This document shows positions 31,394-40,024 of a DNA stretch of 64,000 bases, piece after piece. The number at the start of each line of letters is the position of its first letter. The stretch's first letter is position 1. Made by a program: the position numbers and the translations under genes. Location of the stretch: NCBI RefSeq assembly GCF_011801125.1, contig NZ_CP046171.1, positions 2,790,001-2,854,000 on the forward strand, read 5' to 3'. This DNA is from Nocardia brasiliensis (lineage in GTDB: Bacteria > Actinomycetota > Actinomycetes > Mycobacteriales > Mycobacteriaceae). Under the pieces are notes generated by a model. It saw only the letters and a program-made list of their open reading frames with translations. It had not been told where the DNA came from and did no database searches.

Positions 31394-32501
31394 CCCGGTC
31401 GTTCCCCCTGTTGGCAGTGGTGGTCAGCGGCCGTGCGGCGGCGGTCGCGGTGTCGTTGGGTTGCTCGACCGCGCCGGTCTGCGGGCGCGGTGTCGGTGAA
31501 TCGACGGTCAGGTAGAGCGGCTTGCCGACCAGAATATGCAGTGCCACCCCGAGGTACTCGGCGATGAGACCGAGCGAGAACAGGATCGCACCGGAGACGA
31601 GCAGCAGCACCACGATCATCGACGCCCAGCCCTCGGGCGCCCAGTTGTCGGTGGTGAGCGCCTCGTAGACGATGTACGCGGCCAGCAGCCCACCGCCGAG
31701 CGCCAGCGTCACGCCGAGCATGCTGACCAGGCGCAGGCCGCGAGTTCCGCTGCACAGCACCATCTTCCAGAACAGGGAGAACAGTCGGCGATAGTTGTAC
31801 CCGGATTCCTCGCGGCCCTCCGCGCGCAGCACCACCGGCACCTGCGCGACCGCGCCGACCACCCAGGTGAGCGCGACGTCGAGGTACACCCCGTTGGACG
31901 CGACCTCGGCGAGCTGGCGGCCGATGGCGCCCCGGATCAGCCGGTAGCTCTCGAACCGGGTGGAGTCCGGGAACGCGAACAGCGTCGCGAGCACCAGCTT
32001 CGCCCCGCGCGAGGTGAGGTTGCGCAGGAAGCCGTGCGGGCGGGTGTTGCTCGGCTTCGAATAGACCAGCTCGGCGCGTTCGGTCAGCGCGGCGTCGAGG
32101 AAGGTGCCGATGAACCGCGGATCGTGCTGGCCGTCCTCGTCCATGGTGACGATCCAGTCGCCGTGCGCGGCGGACATGCCCGCGATGGTCGCCGCGTCCT
32201 GGCCGAAATTGCGGCTGAGCCAGAGGGTGCGCACCTCGGGGTAGTCCCGCTCGAGCTCTTGCAGCACCACATCGGATCGATCGGGCCCGTGATCGTGCAC
32301 GAGGATGATCTCGTCGATCTGGAAGGCGACCCCGCCGGGGGTGGTGCCGGGGCGGGTGAGCTCGTGGAGCTCGGCGACCAGGCCGCCGATGGTGTCCTCA
32401 CCCCGGTAGATCGGCACGACGACGGAGATCCCGTGCGGTCGGGCGGACCGGCCGTTCGGTACGGCCGCGGAACGGGACGTCTGCGTGGACGGAATCGGCA
32501 T
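31383..32501 (-). CDS. Family 2 glycosyltransferase with C-terminal membrane helices
   Basis: A 372-residue GT2 enzyme like the polyprenyl-phosphate sugar transferases (DPM1/ArnC type). The catalytic domain begins at HGISVVVPIYRGEDTI (about residue 23), the metal-binding DxD is VTMDEDGQHD, and LWLSRNFGQDAA is the usual acceptor-side motif. Two hydrophobic helices (about 260-285 and 295-325) anchor it in the plasma membrane. It probably loads the sugar made by the coupled aminotransferase onto a lipid carrier, which the GtrA-type protein downstream could flip. Confidence 0.9.
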   Translation of the reverse strand: MPIPSTQTSRSAAVPNGRSARPHGISVVVPIYRGEDTIGGLVAELHELTRPGTTPGGVAFQIDEIILVHDHGPDRSDVVLQELERDYPEVRTLWLSRNFGQDAATIAGMSAAHGDWIVTMDEDGQHDPRFIGTFLDAALTERAELVYSKPSNTRPHGFLRNLTSRGAKLVLATLFAFPDSTRFESYRLIRGAIGRQLAEVASNGVYLDVALTWVVGAVAQVPVVLRAEGREESGYNYRRLFSLFWKMVLCSGTRGLRLVSMLGVTLALGGGLLAAYIVYEALTTDNWAPEGWASMIVVLLLVSGAILFSLGLIAEYLGVALHILVGKPLYLTVDSPTPRPQTGAVEQPNDTATAAARPLTTTANRGNDRVDH

Positions 32502-32666
32502 CAGCTTGATCGACTTTCGATGACGGTGCGTGCCGGTAGCTCCCGCGGGACAGCAGGGCCCGAGCCGTCCAGAACTCTAACATGATGCGGGTTTCCGATT
32601 CCGGGGCTGCACATCCCCCCATCATCGACGCGGCGGCGGGCTGATGCCAAGTGCCACACCGCTGTG

Positions 32667-32672
32667 TAGGGT
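32667..32672 (+). promoter_or_regulatory. Candidate -10 element of the first YfhO-like gene
   Basis: TAGGGT lies 9 bases before the GTG start. The same hexamer with near-identical flanks (GTAGGGT, TGG, ACTCGTG) precedes the start of the paralogue at 35004, so the element was duplicated and kept. The spacing predicts a transcript with almost no leader. Confidence 0.35.
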
Positions 32673-32681
32673 TTGGAACTC

Positions 32682-34982
32682 GTGACGGAAAGCGCAGTGT
32701 CGAGGGTGGTGCTCCCCGGGTCCGCCGAGGTCAACACGGCTACTTCGGTCGAGCCGCCCGCGCATGCCGGGTCCGAACCGGCGAGCGCGGCGCCGCCCGT
32801 GCGCGACGGTGCCCGCCGTGAGGTCTACCGCTGGGGCGCGGTCACCGTCGTCGGCGTGCTCCTCGGTTATGTCGCGGTGCTGCTCGCCAACGCGCGGCAC
32901 TTCTATACCGACGACACCGAATCCCAGTACACCGGACTGTGGATCGGGCTCGGTCGCGCGTTGCGCGACGGCACCTTCCCGGTGCTGGTGCCCGAGCGGT
33001 GGATGTCGGGCAACAATACGATGGACGACGCGGGCCTGTTCAACCCGCCGCAGCTGCTGATCGATCTGATCGCGCCGTCGGTGGACAACATGGCGCTCTA
33101 CGCCACCGTGGTGAAGCTGGTCTTCGCGATCATCTCGGCGCTGGGCGTCTACCGCATCTGCCTGGCCTACGGCGGCAGGCCCGCCTGGTCGGCGGTGGCA
33201 GGCATCGCGTTCCCGCTCTCGGGCTTCTTCCTGTTCTTCGACGAGGCCAGCTGGATGACCGCGCTCACCGGCACGGCCTGGCTGGTGCACGCCTGGGCCG
33301 CGTCGGTGCGTTACACCCGCGGGCAGGGCGGGCCGATCCCGGTGTTCGTCTATCTCTATCTGACGATCTCCACGCAGTACATCTTCCCCGCGGTCGAGGC
33401 GGCGCTGATGCTGCTCGCGGTCGCGGTGGGCGAGCTTGTGTACCAACGCAAATGGCAGCCGGTGCTGCGGCTGACGATCGTCGGCGGGTGCGCCGGGCTG
33501 GCCGGGCTGCTGACCTTCCTGCCGAGCATGCTCTCGGCCAAGGTGACCTGGCGCGGCACCATGGAGATCAATAACGACCAGTTCCTCACGGTGCCGTGGT
33601 CGGAGTCGCTGAACGCCAGCCTGCCGAGCGCGATGCCCGCCTTCACCTCGTGGTGGGGGTACGTGCAGCCGATGCCGGTTACCTACATCGCCTGGTTCCT
33701 GATTCCCGCGCTGGCCTTCATCGACTGGCAGCGGGCCAGGACGGCCTGGCGGGAGCTGACCGGGGTCGTGCTCTTCGCGGTCGTGATGCTGATGTGGTCG
33801 GCAGGGCCGGGGTCGATCGGACCGTTGCGCTGGCCGGTCCGGGTGCTGCCGATGCTGGCCATCGGGCTGCTGGTGCTGGTGTGCGTGCTGCTCGGGCGCT
33901 ACGCCACCACAAGGGATCTGAAGAACCGGACGATCGCGGCGGGCGTGCTGATCTTCCTGCTGTTCGTGCGGACCTTCTCCGCCGACCCGCACCAGGTCGG
34001 CTGGCATGTGCTCGCGGTCGCGGCGGTCGTCGCGCTCGGGGCGGGCGTGCTCTGGCTGGACCGCACCAAGGGCACCGCCATGGCGTGCGTGCTGGCGATC
34101 GTCGCGATGTTCCCGATCGCCTACCTGCAGGTGAACGCCGCGCAGCCGACCCCGATGACCTGGAACCTGCCGACCAACCGCTCCGCGGCGCAGGCCGCGT
34201 TCCCGGACTTTCCTGGCACCACCCTGCAACTCGCCGAGCGCGGGCTGGTGCAGTCGGGGGACAAGAGCCTCGAAGGTGCCTACGGTTCCCTGGTTTTCGG
34301 CAACTACGCCAAATCCCTGGAGCTCAGCTACGTCAACGGCTACACGCCCACCGGCCACTTCTATTTCGGTGAGCTGCTGTGCATGCGCTGGGACAGCAGC
34401 GTGTGCCCGGACGCGTTGCGGCGCATGTTCGCACCCGAGCCGACCACCGGGCGCGACCTGGCCGACCTGATGAAGATCGACCGGGTCGTGTTGCAGCGGG
34501 CACTGTTCCCGGACGCGCGGAACCAGCCCGCACCCGAGGGCTGGAAGTGGGTGGACTACCCGGGACACGAGCGGTTCATCTCGGTGCTCGAACGCGTCGA
34601 CGGGCCGATCTCTACCGTGAACGGACGGGTGTCGGCCACCAAGAACGCGACGGCGACCTCGATCTCGGAGACCGACACCACCAGCCGGGTCCGGGTGAGC
34701 GCGCCGGCGGGCGGCAAGGTGGTGTTCGCGCGCCTGGGCTGGCCCGGCTACCGGGTCACCTTGGACGGCAAGCAGATCCCGATCACCACCGTGGCGAAAT
34801 CGTTTGTCGCCGTTGATCTTCCCGCGGGGACCGAGAACGCCGAGCTGGTCCTGACCTGGCGTCCGCCGGGCTGGAAGATCGGCATCGCCGCGCTGGCCGC
34901 CGGGATCGTCGGCACCGGTGTGCTGCAGTGGTTGTCCGTGCGTGCGCGGCGACGGACAGGGGAGCAGCCCGCGGCGGTGTGA
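32682..34982 (+). CDS. YfhO-like polytopic membrane protein, copy 1
   Basis: A 766-residue membrane protein with about 12-13 helices and a C-terminal extracytoplasmic beta domain followed by a last helix, resembling the YfhO/GT-C glycosyltransferase-like family. The first outer loop has ARHFYTDDTESQYTGLW, with the acidic DD pair expected at a GT-C active site. It is the tandem paralogue of the next gene, sharing long blocks such as NPPQLLIDLIAPSVDN and LPSMLSAKVTWRGT. GTG at 32682 is chosen because it matches the start context of the paralogue. Likely role: adding or modifying sugars on lipid-linked or cell-wall glycans. Confidence 0.8.
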   Translation: MTESAVSRVVLPGSAEVNTATSVEPPAHAGSEPASAAPPVRDGARREVYRWGAVTVVGVLLGYVAVLLANARHFYTDDTESQYTGLWIGLGRALRDGTFPVLVPERWMSGNNTMDDAGLFNPPQLLIDLIAPSVDNMALYATVVKLVFAIISALGVYRICLAYGGRPAWSAVAGIAFPLSGFFLFFDEASWMTALTGTAWLVHAWAASVRYTRGQGGPIPVFVYLYLTISTQYIFPAVEAALMLLAVAVGELVYQRKWQPVLRLTIVGGCAGLAGLLTFLPSMLSAKVTWRGTMEINNDQFLTVPWSESLNASLPSAMPAFTSWWGYVQPMPVTYIAWFLIPALAFIDWQRARTAWRELTGVVLFAVVMLMWSAGPGSIGPLRWPVRVLPMLAIGLLVLVCVLLGRYATTRDLKNRTIAAGVLIFLLFVRTFSADPHQVGWHVLAVAAVVALGAGVLWLDRTKGTAMACVLAIVAMFPIAYLQVNAAQPTPMTWNLPTNRSAAQAAFPDFPGTTLQLAERGLVQSGDKSLEGAYGSLVFGNYAKSLELSYVNGYTPTGHFYFGELLCMRWDSSVCPDALRRMFAPEPTTGRDLADLMKIDRVVLQRALFPDARNQPAPEGWKWVDYPGHERFISVLERVDGPISTVNGRVSATKNATATSISETDTTSRVRVSAPAGGKVVFARLGWPGYRVTLDGKQIPITTVAKSFVAVDLPAGTENAELVLTWRPPGWKIGIAALAAGIVGTGVLQWLSVRARRRTGEQPAAV

Positions 34983-34988
34983 TGCCTG

Positions 34989-34994
34989 TAGGGT
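34989..34994 (+). promoter_or_regulatory. Candidate -10 element of the second YfhO-like gene
   Basis: TAGGGT, 9 bases before the GTG at 35004, duplicated together with the gene start; it lies in the 21-base gap after copy 1, so copy 2 may be transcribed separately as well as by read-through. Confidence 0.3.
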
Positions 34995-35003
34995 CTGGGA
35001 CTC

Positions 35004-37235
35004 GTGGTGGAAAGCAGCAGCGCGCTCGCCCGGCGGGACGTGTACAAGTGGGGTCTGATAACCGCACTCGGCGTGATCGCCGGATACGGTGCCGTCCTGC
35101 TGGCCAACATCCGGCACTTCTACACCGACGACACCGAGTCGCAGTACGCCCCGCTGTGGGTGATGCTCGGAAATCGCCTGCGCGACGGGCAATTTCCGGC
35201 GCTGGTCCCCGAGCACTGGATGGCGGGGAACTACACCATCGAGGAGGCGGGCCTGCTGAACCCGCCGCAGCTGCTGATCGATCTGATCGCGCCGTCGGTG
35301 GACAACGTCGCGCTCTACGCCACCGTGGTGAAGCTGATCTTCGCGGTCGTCCTCGGTCTCGGCGTCTACCGGATCTGTCTGGCCTACGGCGCGAAGGCCC
35401 CGTGGGCGGCGGTCGCGGGCGTGAGCATCCCGTTCACCGGATGGCTGCTGTTCTTCGACGAGGCCAGCTGGTACACCGCGTTCGTCGGCACCGCGTGGCT
35501 CGCGCACGCGTGGGCGTCCGCGGTGCGCTACGCGCGCGGATCCAGCGGGCCGATCCCCACCTTCGTGTTCCTGTACCTGGCGATCTCGGTGCAGTACATC
35601 TTCCCCGCCGTGGAAGCCGGGCTGATGATCGCCGCGGTCGCCGTCGGTGAGGTTGTCTACCAACGCAAGTGGCGGCCGTCGCTGCTGTTGCTCGGCACCG
35701 CGGGGTGTGCGGCGCTCGTCGGCCTGGCCACCTACCTGCCGAGCATGCTCTCGGCCAAGGTGACCTGGCGCGGCACCGCCCAGATCAACAACGACCAGTT
35801 CCTCACCGTGCCATGGTCGGAATCGCTCAACGCCAGCCTGCCCAGTACGCTGCCCGCCTACAACTCCTGGTGGGGTTATGTGCAGCCGATGCCGGTCGTC
35901 TACATCGCCTGGTTCCTGATCCCGGCGCTGGCGTTCATCGACTGGCGCAAAGCGCGGGAGAACTGGCGGGAGTTCAGCGCCATCGCACTGTTCGCGATCA
36001 TGGCGCTGATGTGGACCGCCGGGCCCGGTGCCATCGGCCCGCTGCGCTGGCCCGCGCGGGTGCTGCCGATGGTGGCGCTCGGGCTGCTGGTGCTGGTGTG
36101 CGTGCTGCTCGGGCGTTACGCCACCTTCGACGGCTGGCGCAGGCGCGGTATCGCCGCGGGTGTGCTGATCGGGTTGCTGTTCGTGCGGTCGTTCTCCGCC
36201 GCGCCGCGCGAAGCGGGCTGGCATGTGCTCGCGGCGGTGGCGGTGGCCGCGCTCGGGGCGGTGGCGGTCTGGCTCGGGCGCACCAGGGGGACGGTCGCGG
36301 CCTGCGTGCTCACGCTCGTCGCGGTGTTCCCCATCGCCTACATCCAGGTGTGGGCCGCGCAGCCGACCCCGATGGGCTGGAACCTGCCGACCAACCGCTC
36401 CGAGATGAAGGCCGCCTTCCCCGACTTCCCCGGCACCACACTGCAACTCGCCGACCGCGGACCGATCGCGCCCGGCGAACGAAACCTGAAGGGCGCCTAC
36501 GGGTCGCTCGTCTTCGGCAACTACGCCAAGGATCTCGAGCTCACCTACGTCAGCGGGTACACACCGAACGGGCACTACTGGTTCGGCGAGATGCTGTGCA
36601 TGCGCTGGGACACCAGCGTCTGTCCCGACGCGTTCCGGCGCGCGTTCGCCGTCGAACCCGCCACCGGTCGCACCATCGTCGACCTGATGAAGGTCGACCG
36701 GGTCGTGCTGCAACGCGCGATGTACCCCGATGCCCGCGAGCAGCCCGCGCCGCCCGGCTGGAAATGGGTCGACTACCCCGGCCACGAGCAGTACATCTCG
36801 GTACTCGAACGCGTCGACGGCCTGCTCTCCACCCGCGACGGGCGCGTCGCGGCCGCCCTCGGCGTCACCGCGACCTCGGTCGCCGAATCCGACCTGACCA
36901 GCAAGGTCCGGGTCGGCTCCGAAACCGGCGGCCAGGTCGTCCTGGCCCGCCTCGGCTGGCCCGGCTACCGCGCCACCCTCGACGGCAACGAGCTCCCCAC
37001 CCACCTGATCGCCAAAACCTTCCTCGCCGTGGACATCCCACCCGGCACCGAGAACGGCGACCTGGAACTGACCTGGCGCCCCCCAGGCTGGAAGGTCGGC
37101 GCCGCCGCCATCCTCCTCGGCCTCGCCGGCGCGGGCGCACTCCAGTGGTGGTACATCCGCCGCCGTCGCGAGGACGAGGTCGTCGAGGCGTCCGGCACCA
37201 TCGGCGAACCGGATCTGGCCGACGCGTCGCACTGA
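35004..37235 (+). CDS. YfhO-like polytopic membrane protein, copy 2
   Basis: A 743-residue paralogue of the preceding gene with the same topology and conserved HFYTDDTESQYAPLW loop, but a shorter N-terminus. Helices run from residue 10 to about 480, an extracytoplasmic domain follows, and the last helix (AAAILLGLAGAGALQWWYI) leads into a charged tail RRRREDEVVEA...EPDLADASH. The coding sequence for that last helix and tail is repeated five more times downstream as 142-bp units. The final part of the gene favours C-ending codons more than the rest. Confidence 0.82.
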   Translation: MVESSSALARRDVYKWGLITALGVIAGYGAVLLANIRHFYTDDTESQYAPLWVMLGNRLRDGQFPALVPEHWMAGNYTIEEAGLLNPPQLLIDLIAPSVDNVALYATVVKLIFAVVLGLGVYRICLAYGAKAPWAAVAGVSIPFTGWLLFFDEASWYTAFVGTAWLAHAWASAVRYARGSSGPIPTFVFLYLAISVQYIFPAVEAGLMIAAVAVGEVVYQRKWRPSLLLLGTAGCAALVGLATYLPSMLSAKVTWRGTAQINNDQFLTVPWSESLNASLPSTLPAYNSWWGYVQPMPVVYIAWFLIPALAFIDWRKARENWREFSAIALFAIMALMWTAGPGAIGPLRWPARVLPMVALGLLVLVCVLLGRYATFDGWRRRGIAAGVLIGLLFVRSFSAAPREAGWHVLAAVAVAALGAVAVWLGRTRGTVAACVLTLVAVFPIAYIQVWAAQPTPMGWNLPTNRSEMKAAFPDFPGTTLQLADRGPIAPGERNLKGAYGSLVFGNYAKDLELTYVSGYTPNGHYWFGEMLCMRWDTSVCPDAFRRAFAVEPATGRTIVDLMKVDRVVLQRAMYPDAREQPAPPGWKWVDYPGHEQYISVLERVDGLLSTRDGRVAAALGVTATSVAESDLTSKVRVGSETGGQVVLARLGWPGYRATLDGNELPTHLIAKTFLAVDIPPGTENGDLELTWRPPGWKVGAAAILLGLAGAGALQWWYIRRRREDEVVEASGTIGEPDLADASH

Positions 37236-37970
37236 CCGTGCGGGGGAGTCGTTCGGTCTCGGCCTCGTTGGTGCGGGTGCGCTCCTGTGGTGGTGCATCC
37301 GGGGCCGTCGCGAGGACGTGGTCGTGGAGGCGTCGGTCACCATCGGCGAACCGGATCTGGCCGACGCGTCGCACTGACCGTGCGGGGGAGTCGTTCGGTC
37401 TCGGCCTCGTTGGTGCGGGTGCGCTCCTGTGGTGGTGCATCCGGGGCCGTCGCGAGGACGTGGTCGTGGAGGCGTCGGTCACCATCGGCGAACCGGATCT
37501 GGCCGACGCGTCGCACTGACCGTGCGGGGGAGTCGTTCGGTCTCGGCCTCGTTGGTGCGGGTGCGCTCCTGTGGTGGTGCATCCGGGGCCGTCGCGAGGA
37601 CGTGGTCGTGGAGGCGTCGGTCACCATCGGCGAACCGGATCTGGCCGACACGTCGCTCTGGCCGTGTGGGGGAGTCGTTCGGTGTCGGTCTCGTTGGTGC
37701 GGGTGCGCTCCTGTGGTGGTGCATCCGGGGCCGTCGCGAGGACGTGGTCGTGGAGGCGTCGGTCACCATCGGCGAACCGGATCTGGCCGACACGTCGCTC
37801 TGGCCGTGCGGGGGAGTCGTTCGGACTCGGCCTCGTCGGCGCGGGTGCGCTCCTGTGGTGGCGTATTAGGCGCCGTCGCGAGGACGTGGTCGTGGAGGCG
37901 TCGGTCACCATCGGCGAACCGGATGTGGCCGACACGTCGCTCTGGCCGTGTGGGGGAGTCGTTCCGTCTG
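37236..37970 (+). repeat. 142-bp tandem array derived from the 3' end of the YfhO-like gene
   Basis: Five full units at 37236-37377, 37378-37519, 37520-37661, 37662-37803 and 37804-37945, plus a partial sixth to about 37970. Each is a homologue of 37094-37235, the end of the upstream gene, encoding a last-helix and tail cassette (GLVGAGALLWWCI, then EPDLADASH). Units 1 and 2 look identical; unit 3 differs at a few bases at its end; 4 and 5 diverge more and the stop TGA has become TGG in units 3-5. Because 142 is not a multiple of 3, long meaningless ORFs cross the array. The following 250 bases to the GtrA gene hold no gene; TAGAGT at about 38189 may be its -10. Confidence 0.93.
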
Positions 37971-38222
37971 TCCCTGACTCGGCCGATGTCGCGCTGGGCG
38001 GCGGTACGACTCGACGTGGTCGTTCATCGGCTGTTGGTGGTGCTGGGTTGAGATTTGTCGACGACGAGGCGTGCTGTGGGCGGGGCGTTTGTGCCGTTCG
38101 TGCAGTACCCAGGGCGGCGCGCGTCGAGGGATTTGCGGCTCGTGGCCGGGCGTGGCGGGGTGGTCGTGGAGGAAGGGGGCGGTGGCGACTAGAGTGCCTG
38201 GCGCGACGGGAGGTGGCGCCTG

Positions 38223-39044
38223 GTGGATTTCGACGATGACCGCAGCGCGGCGTCCGCACGCACCGAGGAGGTGACTCGCGTGGTGCCGCTCGGCCCGAAA
38301 CGCCCCGACGGATATGGCCTGCGCACCGGGGATCCCAGCGAAGAGACGTCCGGATCGATGTCGGGTGTGCCCGCGGCGGGGAGTCGAATCGCCTTGGGGG
38401 ACATGGGGGATTCGGGTATCGGGGCGGAGGCTGCGGTAGCGGGTGCTGGGGTGGAGGCTGGGGTAGCGGGCGCTGGGGTGGAGGCTGCGGTAGCGGGCGC
38501 TGAGGTGGAGGCTGCGGTGGCGGGTGCTGGGGTAGTGGGTGCGGGGGTGCAGGCTGGGGTAGTAGGTGCTGGGGTGGAGGCTGCGGTGGCGGGTGCTGAG
38601 GTGGCGGAGAATCCGGGGCCGCTGTTGCGATTGGTGCGGCGGCAGGAGCTGGCGTTCGCGGTGGTGGGTGGGTTCAATACCGTGCTCGGCATCGGGATGA
38701 CCGTGGTCTGGCTCGCGGTGCTCGGCGACAGTGTGCCGCCCTCGGTGGCGGTCGCCGCGGCGTACGCGGTGAGCATCGCGGTCGCCTTCGTACTGCACCG
38801 GACACTGGTGTTCCGGGTGCGCGGGCACGTGCTGCGCGATTTCCTGCGCTTCGTGGCGGTGAATTCCGGTGGGCTGCTGCTGAATATGGTGCTGCTGGAG
38901 CTGGCCGTCTCGGTCTGGCATTTCCCGGACAAACCCGCCGCGGTGGTGGTGATGGGCTTGGTGGCCGTCGCCAGCTATTTCGGCCACCGTCACATCTCGT
39001 TCCGCCGTCGACCGCCGGTCGAGTCGAGTGAGATCGTCGGGTAG
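38223..39044 (+). CDS. GtrA-family membrane protein with repetitive N-terminal extension
   Basis: A 273-residue protein. Residues about 135-273 form a four-helix GtrA domain (ELAFAVVGGFNTVLGIG, then helices at SVAVAAAYAVSIAVAFVLHRTLVF, FVAVNSGGLLLNMVLLELAVSV and AAVVVMGLVAVASYFGHR), the family implicated in flipping lipid-linked sugars. The N-terminal 130 residues are hydrophilic, then contain about six copies of a 9-residue repeat like VAGAGVEAA. GGGAGGT sits nine bases before the GTG start. It probably works with the glycosyltransferase and YfhO-like proteins of the same island. Confidence 0.85.
   Translation: MDFDDDRSAASARTEEVTRVVPLGPKRPDGYGLRTGDPSEETSGSMSGVPAAGSRIALGDMGDSGIGAEAAVAGAGVEAGVAGAGVEAAVAGAEVEAAVAGAGVVGAGVQAGVVGAGVEAAVAGAEVAENPGPLLRLVRRQELAFAVVGGFNTVLGIGMTVVWLAVLGDSVPPSVAVAAAYAVSIAVAFVLHRTLVFRVRGHVLRDFLRFVAVNSGGLLLNMVLLELAVSVWHFPDKPAAVVVMGLVAVASYFGHRHISFRRRPPVESSEIVG
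38421..38609 (+). repeat. 27-bp in-frame repeats in the GtrA gene
   Basis: About six imperfect copies of a 27-bp GT-rich unit encoding VAGAGVEAA-like nonapeptides (variants VAGAEVEAA, VVGAGVEAA; one shortened VVGAGVQAG). All keep the frame, so the copy number can vary without breaking the protein. Confidence 0.85.
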
Positions 39045-39054
39045 GTTTTCGGTC

Positions 39055-39285
39055 ATGTCGGAGCACACCACCTTGGACGCCACGCTGTTGAGCCTGCTGG
39101 CCTGCCCGCAGGACAAGGGTCCGCTGCTGCTGGTCCGCGCGACCGAGGGCACCGTCCTGTACAACCCGCGCCTGCGTCGCGTCTACCCCATCGACAACGG
39201 CATCCCCGTGCTGCTCATCGACGAAGCCCGCGACGCCACCGACGCCGAGCACACCGACTTCGTCGCCCAGCCCGTCGAAAACTGA
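39055..39285 (+). CDS. Trm112-family small protein (Rv1684 type)
   Basis: A 76-residue protein with the Trm112/UPF0434 pattern: LLSLLACPQDKGPLLL, then RLRRVYPIDNGIPVLLIDEA. Only one Cys of the usual zinc-ribbon pair is present, as in the mycobacterial Rv1684 type. In eukaryotes Trm112 activates methyltransferases; the bacterial role is unclear. In M. tuberculosis it directly follows the Rv1683 gene; here about 9.5 kb of glycan genes separate them. TAGGTT ten bases before the ATG would give a nearly leaderless transcript. Confidence 0.85.
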   Translation: MSEHTTLDATLLSLLACPQDKGPLLLVRATEGTVLYNPRLRRVYPIDNGIPVLLIDEARDATDAEHTDFVAQPVEN

Positions 39286-39325
39286 CCCGCCCGACGTCGA
39301 ATCGCCGGGATTCGTCCTGGACGCC

Positions 39326-39388
39326 TGATCACCAGGTAATGGTGGCGGCATCGGCCGAGAGGGCAACGCCACCATTACCTGGTGATCA
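39326..39388. terminator. Perfect 22-bp inverted repeat, probable bidirectional terminator
   Basis: Arms 39326-39347 and 39367-39388 are exact reverse complements (TGATCACCAGGTAATGGTGG...) with a 19-base loop. It lies between convergent genes, so termination is the simplest reading, but the length and moderate GC of the arms are unusual for the region. Confidence 0.6.
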
Positions 39389-39434
39389 ATTGTCCAACTC
39401 GGGGAAGTCGCCAGAGGCGAGGTGGGTTCGGGGG

Positions 39435-39890
39435 TCAGGCGATGAAGGTCGCGGAGGTGACCAGGACGTCGGCGTAGCTGAGGTACCAGCCGTTCCAGGT
39501 GTCGGCGGTGTGCAGGTGGATGGCGTGGCCCGTGGCGGGGCCGGTGGTGATCGCCCAGAGGCCGTTGCCGTACCCGGTGGCCGTGCTGCGGGTGCCGTCT
39601 GACCAGGCGAGTTCGGCGGTGCTGAGCGCGCCCGGTGCGTTGAAGGGAACCGTGACGGTGACGCGTGCGGCGTCCACACCGGGCAGCAGCGGGCTGGTGC
39701 ATTCGCGCAGGTCCACCTCGCGCCGGATGCTCTGCCCGACGCTGCCGGTTCCGGGCACCAAGCGCCCGCTCATCATGCTGCCGACCCGGCACCCGCCGCT
39801 GTCGTCCGCGCTCGCCTGCGCCTGCCCCGAACCGGCCAGCGCCGCCGCGCACAACAGCGCGGGCACCAGCGTCCCGGCACGAACCACCAT
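39435..39890 (-). CDS. Secreted hypothetical protein
   Basis: A 151-residue exported protein with signal peptide to about residue 26 (GSGQAQA-SADD), two cysteines (GGCRVG, LRECTS) likely disulphide-bonded, and a beta-sandwich-like body. AELAWSDGTRSTATGYGNGLW resembles VVWSNGETSRLWGPW of the secreted protein at 21198-21722. GGAAGGTGG places the start at the ATG giving MVVRAGTL. Function unknown. Confidence 0.7.
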   Translation of the reverse strand: MVVRAGTLVPALLCAAALAGSGQAQASADDSGGCRVGSMMSGRLVPGTGSVGQSIRREVDLRECTSPLLPGVDAARVTVTVPFNAPGALSTAELAWSDGTRSTATGYGNGLWAITTGPATGHAIHLHTADTWNGWYLSYADVLVTSATFIA

Positions 39891-40024
39891 GGCACCACCT
39901 TCCCGCGCCATGGCCCGCCCCCGAGCCCGACGCCGACGACTTGATCAGCAGTTTAACGCCCCGCCCACCACGCCGACCGGGTTCTGATCACTCGCCGATG
40001 CCCACGCCGCGCTCTCTACCCGCC

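Noticed and set aside
32622-37343. Open minus-strand frame of over 1500 codons opposite the two YfhO-like genes
   Set aside because: A GC-rich antisense shadow; composition is His/Arg/Gly-rich, repeats because the sense genes are duplicated, and shows no domain.
37236-38051. Plus-strand ORFs running through the 142-bp array
   Set aside because: The unit length is not divisible by three, so each frame cycles through different readings; these are by-products of repetition.
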